Origin: CAVTOA01 sp963736285 | GTDB taxonomy: Bacteria > Actinomycetota > Actinomycetes > Mycobacteriales > QHCE01 | NCBI GenBank assembly: GCA_963736285.1 | Contig: CAVTOA010000001.1 | Location: 124,001-188,000 of the forward strand | Direction of reading: 5' to 3' | DNA: 64,000 nt | The notes under the pieces: generated by a model | Databases searched by the model: none | Told to the model about the DNA's origin: nothing | Seen by the model: only the letters and a program-made list of their open reading frames with translations | Program-made: the position numbers and the translations under genes | Shown here: positions 35,872 through 43,988 of the stretch, one piece after another | How positions within the stretch are numbered: position 1 is the first letter of the stretch | How the letters are laid out: every line of letters starts with the position of its first letter

Positions 35872-35928
35872 CTGGGGTAACCGGTGGTGCTCCGGAGCAA
35901 CATTCCGGAACACCACCGGTTACCCCAG
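35872..35928. terminator. Strong inverted repeat between convergent genes (ABC-F and TetR)
   Basis: Two perfectly complementary 18-base arms, CTGGGGTAACCGGTGGTG (35872-35889) and its complement (35911-35928). They enclose 21 bases that contain a further TCCGGA/TCCGGA dyad. A T6 run precedes the left arm (35865-35870) and would be the U-tract for minus-strand transcripts. For plus-strand transcripts no U-tract follows. The likely role is bidirectional termination between the two genes. Confidence 0.65.
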
Positions 35929-35934
35929 TGGCTG

Positions 35935-36537
35935 TTACTCTGCGTCCACTTTGACCCATTGACGTAAATGTGCGTCTAAAATCGCGACTGCTTTTTTTCG
36001 GGATAATCCTGTGGGGTCGGTAAGAAGATGCAGTAGCAAGCCGTCAATGAGCACGACGGTGCTGGCCGCCGCGAGCTCAGGATCGAAGTCTGTGGGCGCT
36101 TCGCCAATGTGCTGCGCGTGCCGAAGAGCGTCGGCGCAGTGTGAGCGCAAAGAATTAAGCGTGCGATGCAGTACGTGGCCAAGCTGCGGAACGACCACCG
36201 CGCGGGCAAGGAACGCGAGGTAGACCCGTGATTCCGCAGTGCTTACGGTGTGAAGTGGCAATAACTCGCTGAGCCAGCTGTGCATCCTTGCGCCCACCGA
36301 GTTGCCAGGGGCAACGTTTTGGGAGCGGTCTGTTATTTGCGTGACGACGCGTTCGAAGGCCATGACGAGCATTTCATCTTTGCTGCGGCAGTAATACTGG
36401 ACGGACCCAATGGAGACGCCGGCCCCAGCGGCCACCTCGCGGATACTCACTTCGTCGAGACCCCGTTCCGCTGCGATTGCGAATAGGGCATCAATGATGC
36501 GATCCGACGTTTTTCGTGTTGTCATGAGCTTCGTCAT
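35935..36537 (-). CDS. TetR/AcrR-family transcriptional repressor
   Basis: An N-terminal HTH (DALFAIAAERGLDEVSIREV, then AAGAGVSIGSVQYYCRSKDE) is followed by a helical ligand-binding domain of the BetI/TetR_C_6 kind. About 200 residues from ATG 36537. An ATG at 36561 lies inside the presumed operator and promoter (TATAAG on the minus strand at 36549-36554), so it is less likely. It is divergent from the membrane protein at 36629, and the large palindrome between them is probably its binding site. The inducer is unknown. Confidence 0.88.
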   Translation of the reverse strand: MTKLMTTRKTSDRIIDALFAIAAERGLDEVSIREVAAGAGVSIGSVQYYCRSKDEMLVMAFERVVTQITDRSQNVAPGNSVGARMHSWLSELLPLHTVSTAESRVYLAFLARAVVVPQLGHVLHRTLNSLRSHCADALRHAQHIGEAPTDFDPELAAASTVVLIDGLLLHLLTDPTGLSRKKAVAILDAHLRQWVKVDAE

Positions 36538-36554
36538 GCCTGGGATCTTATAAG

Positions 36555-36589
36555 TTTTCATACGAACGTACTATACGGTTGTATGAAAA
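36555..36589. promoter_or_regulatory. Probable operator of the TetR regulator
   Basis: The inverted repeat TTTTCATAC (36555-36563) and GTATGAAAA (36581-36589), with further inner symmetry AACGT/ACGGTT, lies in the intergenic region between the divergent TetR and membrane protein genes. Its position over both promoters fits repression of both genes by the TetR protein. Confidence 0.65.
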
Positions 36590-36628
36590 ACTGAGAGATG
36601 ATTTCTATGCCAGCTTGAAGGGACAATC

Positions 36629-37678
36629 ATGACGATTTCAAAGACACCGACTGATGCGAGCCAAAAGGCTCCACCGAAAAAGTCTTGGTGGCGCTCGCTC
36701 ATTTCACAGCGCAGTGTGCAACTGTTTATCGCCGCATGGATATTAGTAAATGTCCTGATTGTGCTTATTGCGCATGGGCATTTGCCATTTGATAGGCCAT
36801 TGCTGCAGCACCTGTCATATAGCGACAAAATCGTCACGGCGAATCAGGGCATGCTAGAAGTATTTGTCTTGATGATCATCGTGCAACTACTCACCCGTCG
36901 ACGCACTCCGGACGTGGCGGCACAAGTTCCCGACAGGTCGCGGGCACGGCGTGAGGTTGCGGGCGCCCTCGCATATGCGGTGGTCGGCGAGGTTGTAGGC
37001 ATGTTGTTGGGGCGGGCGTTGGGATGGCATGCGTTTGGCTTTCACGTCATGGGAACGTTGTTCGGAACGCACCAAATGGTGACGCGCCCCGAGGTGTTCT
37101 GTTGGCTCATTTATAACTTCGTACTATTCGCGGTTGTGCCCTATTTCTACTTCCGCAAACGGGGCTATACGAATAAGCAGCTGCTGTTGCGCTCCACGAA
37201 TAGAAAAAATGATGCCCTTGTCATCTTTGTTGTGTTGGCGATCGAAGCAACGCTACAGCTCGCGTTCGTGAGTTCCGCAATATTTAAACTAAGTCCACAT
37301 CAGATTTTGCTGGGTGCGCCGCTTACGTTTGTGCTGTATTTCTTTGGCACTGTTTTGCCCACAATGATCTTCGTTTATGCGATTTTGCTGCCGAGGTATC
37401 TCAAATTGACCGGATCGACCGCAACGGCGGTTATCTTAGGTGGTTTGACGTACATGCTGATGCATTTCTTCGATGGCTGGACCAACTTCCACTCATTGTC
37501 GGACACCATCCTCTCGATCATGTTCCTGCTGCTGTTGTACGTCGGGCCGGGGATGTTCAAGGCCTTTGTGACGCTTCGCACTGGCAATGCATGGGTGCAC
37601 GTGTGGTCGTATCACGCGATTGCGCCACATACGCTCATCGATACCCCGCACATGGTGGAGATCTTCCAGATCAAGTAG
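36629..37678 (+). CDS. Polytopic membrane protein of unknown function
   Basis: A 349-residue protein with about eight hydrophobic segments (near 31-49, 73-88, 110-130, 155-172, 195-215, 225-250, 260-280 and 290-312). The N-terminus is basic and cytoplasmic. Conserved-looking polar motifs in the second half are LMHFFDGWTNFHS and VWSYHAIAPHTLIDTPH, rich in histidine and aspartate. That pattern recalls intramembrane CPBP-type hydrolases, but I cannot confirm it. AAGGGA precedes ATG 36629. It is divergent from and probably repressed by the TetR gene, so its product may export or modify the inducing compound; this is inference. Confidence 0.8.
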   Translation: MTISKTPTDASQKAPPKKSWWRSLISQRSVQLFIAAWILVNVLIVLIAHGHLPFDRPLLQHLSYSDKIVTANQGMLEVFVLMIIVQLLTRRRTPDVAAQVPDRSRARREVAGALAYAVVGEVVGMLLGRALGWHAFGFHVMGTLFGTHQMVTRPEVFCWLIYNFVLFAVVPYFYFRKRGYTNKQLLLRSTNRKNDALVIFVVLAIEATLQLAFVSSAIFKLSPHQILLGAPLTFVLYFFGTVLPTMIFVYAILLPRYLKLTGSTATAVILGGLTYMLMHFFDGWTNFHSLSDTILSIMFLLLLYVGPGMFKAFVTLRTGNAWVHVWSYHAIAPHTLIDTPHMVEIFQIK

Positions 37679-37691
37679 TACCCCCATGCCT

Positions 37692-37731
37692 CCCGGGCTG
37701 CCCTGCTCCTCGTCGCTTAGGGCAGCCCGGG
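37692..37731. terminator. Bidirectional terminator-like hairpin
   Basis: Two perfect 13-base arms, CCCGGGCTGCCCT (37692-37704) and AGGGCAGCCCGGG (37719-37731), with a 14-base loop. It lies between the convergent membrane protein and acnR genes. The stem is very GC-rich and lacks a T-run, as is common for actinobacterial terminators. Confidence 0.7.
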
Positions 37732-37735
37732 ACAC

Positions 37736-38311
37736 CTAAGAACCCTTGCGTACGGTTCCTTCAATCAAATCCAAGACTGGCGTGAGATGGTCGGCGCTTA
37801 GGCCCATTGCCAAGTGCAACACCAGACCATCAAGGGCAAGTTCCAAAAATCGCTGCATCACCGCGATGTCAATATCGTGGCGCAGACTGCCGACGGCGCG
37901 TTGACGTTCCAGCCGCTCCCGGGTGGCCCGGGAGATCGCCGCCGATCGCGCCGCCCACCGCGCGGCAAACCGCGGATCGGTCCGCACTCGGCGCGATACC
38001 TCCAGCTGTGTTCCGAGCCACCCAGCTTGCTCAGAGCCCCCGTCGTTGTGCAGCAAATTACGCATGACTTGCACCAGGCCGTGCTCGGCAACGACCTGCA
38101 CCATTGCCGCCGCATCCGCCTCGGCCACTGCCAAAAACAGCGCCTCCTTGTCCGCGAAATGATGAAAGATCGCTCCGCGTGAAAGCCCCGTGGCTTGCTC
38201 CAGCAGTCGTACTGTTGCCCCTTCGTAGCCATGTTCGGCAAAGCAGCGGCGCGCGTCGTCGATGATTCCGCGACGACGCGCATCCAGCCGCTCGTCCGAG
38301 ACCCGGGGCAT
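37736..38311 (-). CDS. acnR: TetR-family regulator of aconitase (AcnR-like)
   Basis: A 191-residue repressor with an N-terminal HTH (DDARRCFAEHGYEGATVRLL and EQATGLSRGAIFHHFADKE). Its position 15 bp downstream of acnA is the conserved arrangement in corynebacteria and mycobacteria, where AcnR represses aconitase. The effector-domain sequence ends HLTPVLDLIEGTVRKGS. Identity rests on the HTH similarity and the linkage. Confidence 0.88.
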   Translation of the reverse strand: MPRVSDERLDARRRGIIDDARRCFAEHGYEGATVRLLEQATGLSRGAIFHHFADKEALFLAVAEADAAAMVQVVAEHGLVQVMRNLLHNDGGSEQAGWLGTQLEVSRRVRTDPRFAARWAARSAAISRATRERLERQRAVGSLRHDIDIAVMQRFLELALDGLVLHLAMGLSADHLTPVLDLIEGTVRKGS

Positions 38312-38326
38312 GGCGAACGTCCGCTG

Positions 38327-41161
38327 TCAGGATTTGTTCGCGAGCGAGCGCAGCACAAACCGCAAGATGCCACCGTGCCGGTAGTACTCGGCTTCCCCTG
38401 GGGTATCGATGCGCACCACCGCATCGAACTCCACTGTGGACGCATCCTTCCCGGTGGAGCTTTCGTCTCGCCGTGCGGTCACATGCACGGTCTGGGGAAT
38501 CTCGCCGTCATTGAGCTGGCCCACTCCGGAGATGGAGAAGGTTTCTTCACCGGTGAGCCCCAGCGACTCGGCCGTCTCGCCTTCGGGGTATTGCAGCGGC
38601 AGCACACCCATCCCGATCAGGTTGGAGCGGTGGATCCGCTCCAACGATTCAGCGATCACCGCCCGCACGCCGAGCAGGGCAGCACCCTTAGCGGCCCAGT
38701 CGCGGGAGGAGCCCGATCCGTATTCCTTGCCAGCCAGCACCACCAGCGGCACGTCAGCATCCTGATAGGACACTGCTGCGTCGTAGATGGTGTCTTGCTC
38801 GCCGGTCAGGAAATTCTTGGTAAATCCGCCTTCGACGCCTGGCACCAACTGGTTACGCAGCCGAATGTTGGCGAACGTGCCGCGGATCATGACCTCGTGA
38901 TTGCCCCGGCGGGAACCGTAGGAGTTGAAGTCGCGGCGGGCGACTCCATGCTCGGCCAGGTATTTTCCCGCGGGGGAGTCGGTCTTGATGGAACCGGCTG
39001 GCGAGATGTGGTCGGTGGTCACCGAGTCGCCCAGCATTGCCAGCACCCGAGCACCGTCGATATCGGACACTGGCTCCGGCGTGACGGGCATGTCCTCGAA
39101 GTACGGCGGTTTGCGCACGTAGGTGGATTCGGAATCCCACTCAAAAGTGTCGCCGGTGGGTGTGGGCAGTGAGGTCCACCGCTCGTCGCCAGCGAAGACG
39201 CTGGCATATTCGTGCGTGAACATCTCTGCGGAGATCGCATGATCGATCACGTTCTGGATCTCTGCCTCGGATGGCCACAGGTCCCGCAAAAAGATCGGCC
39301 TGCCGTCAGCGGACTCGCCGAGCGGCTCTTGAGTGAGGTCAATATCCATCGTGCCGGCCAATGCGTAGGCGACCACGAGCGGCGGCGAGGCAAGGTAGTT
39401 CAGTTTGACGTCTGGGTTAATTCTTCCCTCGAAATTGCGGTTGCCTGAAAGCACCGCCACGGCCGCCAGATCGGCCTCATTGACAGCGGCCGACACTTCC
39501 TCCAGCAACGGTCCGGAGTTGCCGATGCAAGTGGTACAGCCATATCCGACGAGATTGAAGCCCAACTTTTCCAGATATGGCGTCAGCCCTGCGCGGTCGT
39601 AGTAGTCAGTGACCACTTTGGACCCTGGCGCGAGGCTGGTCTTCACCCACGGCTTGCGGTTGAGCCCCAGCTCCACCGCCTTCTTCGCCACCAGTGCGGC
39701 GCCGATCATCACCTGAGGGTTCGAGGTGTTGGTGCACGAGGTAATCGCGGCGATGACCACCGACCCATGGTCCAGCTCGAACGGTGTGCCGTCGGCCAGT
39801 TTGACGGGGGTGGGTTTGCTTGCCCGGTCGACGAGTTCCAGGTAGTGACCATTCTCCGGACCGTCCGACGCGCTGCTGTGGCCGATGGCAGGGGAGTCGC
39901 TCGCGGGGAAGGACTCGTCGGATGATTCGTCGGTGTAGCCCTTCGCTACTGACGCGCTCGTGACGGGGTCGGCATAGTCGCGCAGGGAAATGCGGAACTT
40001 GGCCTGGGCTTCGGCCAGTGCCACTCGGTCCTGCGGCCGCTTTGGTCCGGCTATCGACGGCACCACAGTGGACAGATCTAGCTCGATGCGTTCCGAATAG
40101 GACGCTTCAACGGATGGGTCATGCCACATCCCCTGCTCTTTGGCATAGGCCTCAACCAGCGCCAACTGTTGTTCATTGCGGCCAGTGAACGTCAAATAGT
40201 TCAGCGTTTCGGCGTCAATGGGAAAGATCGCTGAGGTGCAGCCGAACTCGGGGCTCATATTGCCGATGGTGGCCCGGTTAGCCACCGGAATCGCGGCCAC
40301 ACCATCGCCGTAAAACTCCACAAACGTGCCGACCACACCATGCTTGCGGAGCATCTCGGTGATCGTCAGCACCAGGTCGGTGGCGGTGGCGCCCTCAGGT
40401 AGTTCGCCGCTCAGTTTGAAGCCGACCACGCGTGGAATCAGCATGCTGACGGGCTGGCCTAGCATCGCCGCTTCCGCCTCGATGCCGCCGACGCCCCAGC
40501 CAAGCACGCCCAACCCGTTGACCATGGTGGTGTGCGAGTCGGTGCCGACCACCGTGTCGGGATAAGCCTGACCATTGCGGGCCATCACTACTCGGGCGAG
40601 GTGCTCGATGTTGACCTGGTGCACGATGCCGGTCCCGGGAGGTACAACTTTGAACTCATCGAAGGCGCTTTGCCCCCAGCGTAGGAATTGGTACCGCTCG
40701 TGGTTGCGCTGGTATTCCAGCTCCACATTGCGCTCGAAAGCGTCGGCAGTGCCGAAAATGTCGGCGATGACCGAGTGATCGATGACGAGCTCGGCGGGGG
40801 CGAGCGGGTTGATTTTGGTGGGGTCGCCACCCAGCTCGACCATGGCTTCGCGCATGGTCGCGAGGTCGACGGTGCACGGCACGCCGGTGAAGTCCTGCAT
40901 AATCACCCGGGCTGGGGTGAACTGAATCTCAATGCTTGGTTTGGCTTTAGCATCCCATGTGGACAGTGCCTGAATGTGTTCGTCAGTGACGTTGGTGCCA
41001 TCCTCAGTGCGCAGCAGGTTCTCGAGTAGCACCTTGAGGCTGAACGGCAGTCGCTCGGAACCGGAGACCGCATCGAGCCGGAACATCTTGTACGACTCTT
41101 TGCCAGCGCGGAGCTCACCTGCACTGCCGAAACTGTCGATGCGCTGCTGCTGTGTAGTCAC
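38327..41161 (-). CDS. acnA: Aconitate hydratase
   Basis: A TCA-cycle enzyme that isomerises citrate and isocitrate using a [4Fe-4S] cluster. About 944 residues, AcnA/IRP type. Cluster ligands are in ITSCTNTSNP and VGYGCTTCIGNSGP. VVGTDSHTTMVNGLGVLGWG and FNSYGSRRGNHEVM are signatures. An insertion of about 35 mostly polar residues around VAKGYTDESSDESFPASDSP is present before the cluster region. GTG 41161 is preferred because AGGGGG lies 8 bases upstream on the minus strand; the frame extends to 41197. acnR follows. Confidence 0.96.
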   Translation of the reverse strand: MTTQQQRIDSFGSAGELRAGKESYKMFRLDAVSGSERLPFSLKVLLENLLRTEDGTNVTDEHIQALSTWDAKAKPSIEIQFTPARVIMQDFTGVPCTVDLATMREAMVELGGDPTKINPLAPAELVIDHSVIADIFGTADAFERNVELEYQRNHERYQFLRWGQSAFDEFKVVPPGTGIVHQVNIEHLARVVMARNGQAYPDTVVGTDSHTTMVNGLGVLGWGVGGIEAEAAMLGQPVSMLIPRVVGFKLSGELPEGATATDLVLTITEMLRKHGVVGTFVEFYGDGVAAIPVANRATIGNMSPEFGCTSAIFPIDAETLNYLTFTGRNEQQLALVEAYAKEQGMWHDPSVEASYSERIELDLSTVVPSIAGPKRPQDRVALAEAQAKFRISLRDYADPVTSASVAKGYTDESSDESFPASDSPAIGHSSASDGPENGHYLELVDRASKPTPVKLADGTPFELDHGSVVIAAITSCTNTSNPQVMIGAALVAKKAVELGLNRKPWVKTSLAPGSKVVTDYYDRAGLTPYLEKLGFNLVGYGCTTCIGNSGPLLEEVSAAVNEADLAAVAVLSGNRNFEGRINPDVKLNYLASPPLVVAYALAGTMDIDLTQEPLGESADGRPIFLRDLWPSEAEIQNVIDHAISAEMFTHEYASVFAGDERWTSLPTPTGDTFEWDSESTYVRKPPYFEDMPVTPEPVSDIDGARVLAMLGDSVTTDHISPAGSIKTDSPAGKYLAEHGVARRDFNSYGSRRGNHEVMIRGTFANIRLRNQLVPGVEGGFTKNFLTGEQDTIYDAAVSYQDADVPLVVLAGKEYGSGSSRDWAAKGAALLGVRAVIAESLERIHRSNLIGMGVLPLQYPEGETAESLGLTGEETFSISGVGQLNDGEIPQTVHVTARRDESSTGKDASTVEFDAVVRIDTPGEAEYYRHGGILRFVLRSLANKS

Positions 41162-41197
41162 TGCGTTGACCCCCTGTTGGTCGCCCGAGCGTGCCAC

Positions 41198-41420
41198 CTA
41201 CGTGTGGTTGCTGATTGCTGTCTGAGTTCTTGCCCACGACAACTCTGCCGCACACTAAAACCGTACGCTTGTCCTGTTAGCCGCGGCAAATGGGGTGGCT
41301 CGTTGGAGTGCTGGGACCGTCCGGACGCTGAGATCTGTGCGGCTCGCAGTGCGGTCTCCATATCTTTAGCTGCGGCACCTGACAGGAGGTTGAGCGCGAC
41401 GAATGACGCGTTCCCGTCCA
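41198..41420. other. Intergenic region upstream of acnA and the accessory island
   Basis: Between the acnA start and the 23-bp iterons. It must hold the acnA promoter on the minus strand, but no clear -35/-10 pair or palindrome was found. No convincing gene lies on either strand. It marks the left edge of the accessory island. Confidence 0.4.
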
Positions 41421-41504
41421 ACTTTTTGTGGACTAGAGCGCCGACCTTTTGTGGATTAGAACCAGGAATTTTTGTGGATTAACTGTTCGACTTTTTGTGG
41501 ATTA
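41421..41504 (+). repeat. Four iterons with an exact 23-bp period
   Basis: The word TTTTTGTGGATTAG or a close variant occurs at 41421-41435, 41444-41458, 41467-41480 and 41490-41504. The shared TGTGG starts at 41426, 41449, 41472 and 41495, exactly 23 bases apart. The intervening 8-9 bases differ between units. The last unit ends 18 bases before the ATG of the DUF4143 gene. TGTGGATTA differs by one base from the complement of the classical DnaA box. The array could be a protein-binding regulatory array or part of a plasmid-like origin. Confidence 0.8.
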
Positions 41505-41522
41505 GCCTGATAGCTTTACCTC

Positions 41523-42791
41523 ATGAGTGGCACTAGTGACCTGGTAAAACGGCGGTTAAGTTCGGTGCTTGAAGAACGCATCGGTGAGAGCCCTGTCGTG
41601 CTCATCGAAGGACCGCGCTCGGTGGGTAAATCCACGCTCTTGAGGCAAGTAGCCGCTCAGCACAATGCAGACGTTCTCGACCTTGATCGAGAAGACATAC
41701 GCACCGCCGCCTCGCGCGATCCTGAGGGTTTTATCTCCTCAGATTCTCTGGTGTGTATCGATGAATATCAGAAAGCCCCCCTTTTACTCGATGCCATCAA
41801 AGCGCGCCTGAATGCGGATGGGCGGTTCGGTCAGTTTCTTCTTGCTGGTTCAACTCGGCACGAAGCGTTGCCTCCCGGCGCGCAGGCACTTACCGGTCGC
41901 TTGCAGCGTTTGCCGATTTATCCGCTATCCCAAGGCGAACTGATGGGGAAGTCGGAAGTTTTTCTGAAAAATGCTTTTGAGAATCCGGAACAGTTGGCGA
42001 ATCAGGGCAGTTCGCATACGTCTCGTGATGAATACATTGACCGAATCGTGGCGGGTGGATTCCCTATTACTAATAAGCTGAATTCGATACCCGCTAGAAA
42101 TCGTTGGTTCAGGGAATATGTTTCGTTGAGTTTGACGCGAGATGTAGGAGATATTAGCAATATTCGTAGGGCGCCCCTATTGCCGACAGTGCTACAGAAA
42201 TTAGCGTCCCAGAATGCGCAAGTTCTCAACGTCACGCGTATGGCAGAAAGCGCAGCCATAGATCGCGCCACTGCTACTGATTACATCCACCTTTTGGAAG
42301 ATTTATTTCTCATTCGACAATTGCAACCGTGGGGAACGACGTCGACGCAGCGCGTGGCCGGTCGCCCTAAAATTCATGTGCTTGATTCTGGTGTGGCTGC
42401 GTGGCTTCTGCGTTTATCTGCAAAGAAGCTTTCATTACGAGACCCTTCAGTACTCACCGAATTTGGGCACCTCGTGGAATCATTTGCGGTAATGGAGTTA
42501 CTCAAACAAGCATCGTGGATGGAGGAAGAGATATCTTCCGGCCATTGGCGGACAAAAGGCGGCGACGATGAGGTCGATATTGTTTTAGAACGTCATGATG
42601 GTGCAGTGGTCGCGGTAGAAATTAAAGCCGGTACGAGAATAACCGGGGACGATCTTGCGCCAATGGCTAAACTTCGTGATCGGCTCGGCAAAGCATTTTC
42701 CGCAGGAATTGCTTTCTATTTAGGAGAAAGATCCTACCGTTACGACGACCGCCTTTTCGTCCTACCGCTTGATCGACTTTGGTTGAGTTGA
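41523..42791 (+). CDS. DUF4143-family ATP-binding protein
   Basis: A 422-residue protein of the AAA_14/DUF4143 group. Walker A is EGPRSVGKST and Walker B is LVCIDEYQKAP; sensor-like LLAGSTRHEALP follows, then ALTGRLQRLPIYPLSQGE. A winged-helix-like middle part is TRMAESAAIDRATATDYIHL. The C-terminal DUF4143 domain contains GGDDEVDIVLERHDGAVVAV and EIKAG, which resembles the core of PD-(D/E)xK nucleases. The cellular role of the family is unclear; many members are laterally mobile and some are suspected of defence or DNA-binding roles. It starts at ATG 41523 just after the 23-bp iterons. Confidence 0.88.
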   Translation: MSGTSDLVKRRLSSVLEERIGESPVVLIEGPRSVGKSTLLRQVAAQHNADVLDLDREDIRTAASRDPEGFISSDSLVCIDEYQKAPLLLDAIKARLNADGRFGQFLLAGSTRHEALPPGAQALTGRLQRLPIYPLSQGELMGKSEVFLKNAFENPEQLANQGSSHTSRDEYIDRIVAGGFPITNKLNSIPARNRWFREYVSLSLTRDVGDISNIRRAPLLPTVLQKLASQNAQVLNVTRMAESAAIDRATATDYIHLLEDLFLIRQLQPWGTTSTQRVAGRPKIHVLDSGVAAWLLRLSAKKLSLRDPSVLTEFGHLVESFAVMELLKQASWMEEEISSGHWRTKGGDDEVDIVLERHDGAVVAVEIKAGTRITGDDLAPMAKLRDRLGKAFSAGIAFYLGERSYRYDDRLFVLPLDRLWLS

Positions 42792-42800
42792 TGGTCGCAT

Positions 42801-42827
42801 CAAATTTCCTTTTGGAAAGGAAATTTG
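42801..42827. terminator. Perfect hairpin after the DUF4143 gene
   Basis: Arms of 12 bases, CAAATTTCCTTT (42801-42812) and AAAGGAAATTTG (42816-42827), with a TGG loop. It is placed 9 bases after the stop codon. Its AT-rich stem is unlike the GC-rich terminators elsewhere in the window, in line with foreign origin. Confidence 0.6.
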
Positions 42828-42993
42828 GGCGCATACGAGCACTTAGAGGCTGCATGGTTCGCTGCCTTACCGTCTGGTTCCCTTATGGCGCCTGGTTTGT
42901 CCAGCTTCACGAAGAATCGAGTGTGGATCGCGGCCAATAGCGCATGCCACATGCTCCGTAAAACAAGCACCCGGTAGTGCTGCCATATTGAAA

Positions 42994-43251
42994 CAGGTCT
43001 CATGGATGGACGAAGAAATATCCTTTGGTCATTGGCGGACCAAAGGTGGCGATGATGAGGTCGATATCGTTTTGGAACGCCATGATGGTGCAGTGATAGC
43101 GGTGGAAGTGAAAGCCGGTACGAGAATAACCGGGGCTGATCTCGCTCCCATGGCTAAACTTCGCGATCGGCTTGGCAAAGCGTTTACTGCCGGAGTCGCA
43201 TTCTATTTAGGAGAAAGACCCTACCGGTACGACGACCGCCTTTTCGTCCTA
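42994..43251 (+). pseudogene. C-terminal fragment of a second DUF4143 gene
   Basis: Codes for SWMDEEISFGHWRTKGGDDE and on to RPYRYDDRLFVL, closely matching the end of the intact gene at 42513-42765. By eye the DNA is about 85-90% identical and in frame. Homology stops abruptly after TTTTCGTCCTA (about 43251), where the intact gene continues to its own stop. The ATPase part is absent. The level of divergence shows it is a remnant of a paralogue rather than a fresh copy of the neighbour. Confidence 0.8.
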
Positions 43252-43280
43252 TGGGTAGCACGTCTGTCGTACGCTGCGGG

Positions 43281-43839
43281 TATGATCCGATCTGGTACTA
43301 GTTCTGAGCCCCGTGATGAGTCGAAAGCCCCCAATGCAACCCTTTACATAGGGGATTTGCCACGCCCGGCTGTCCTTCAAGCGCTCTGCAACACGGCTGT
43401 GTACAAGACGAACGAGGATCCTCAGCGACCCGGTGAAGGGCTCACTGAGGAGGAAAAAGGGAGAAGAAGGCTTACGGCGAGAGAGTCCCGGCAGAGAGTT
43501 CAAGCGTGTATGCAATGTAGTGACACGAGTGGATTGTATTTCGCGATAGTTAGGAAGTGGGTCGGACACGGAAGCAGTCGCTATCTCGCAGAAACTCGCC
43601 TGGGGGTAAATATCGGACCCGCGGAACTCGACCCCACGGAATTCGACGATTTGTATGGAGACGGTGCAGCAGAAGGCGCAATGAATGATCTGCGCATATG
43701 GCTTTCTCAATCGCAACTCGAGCGATTGATTGGTACATATGTAGGCGGTAGTTCATTCGGCGGCTCCATGGGGAGCCCTCTTTTTCCTGGCCGAGTAATG
43801 GACCGCGTTCGCAGATCTCTTAGCGACAATCGTCGTTAA
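43281..43839 (+). CDS. Unknown protein, in frame behind the DUF4143 fragment
   Basis: About 185 residues from ATG 43281. The same frame is open back to TTG 42988, so a fusion with the DUF4143 C-terminal domain is possible (283 residues). I do not recognise the family. It has two cysteine sites (VLQALCNTAVY and VQACMQCSDTSGLYF), a charged middle (GEGLTEEEKGRRRLTARESR) and a glycine/serine-rich end (GTYVGGSSFGGSMGSP). There are no membrane helices. It lies within the accessory island near toxin-antitoxin genes. There is no clear ribosome-binding site at 43281. Confidence 0.5.
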
Positions 43840-43988
43840 GAGGAAATGTTCACCAGCAAAGCGGTTATCGGCCAAAGAGCTGGTTGAGTTTGTCTCATCT
43901 CAAGACGAACGTGCATGGGGTTGTCTAAGCTGCCAGAGGCTCGTTTCGAAGAACGAAGACTTTCGAATATCTGTAAAGGATTTTCACC

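Noticed and set aside
41421..41504. CRISPR array
   Set aside because: Four 14-base cores with 8-9-base gaps are far too short for repeats and spacers, and no cas gene is present. Treated as iterons instead.
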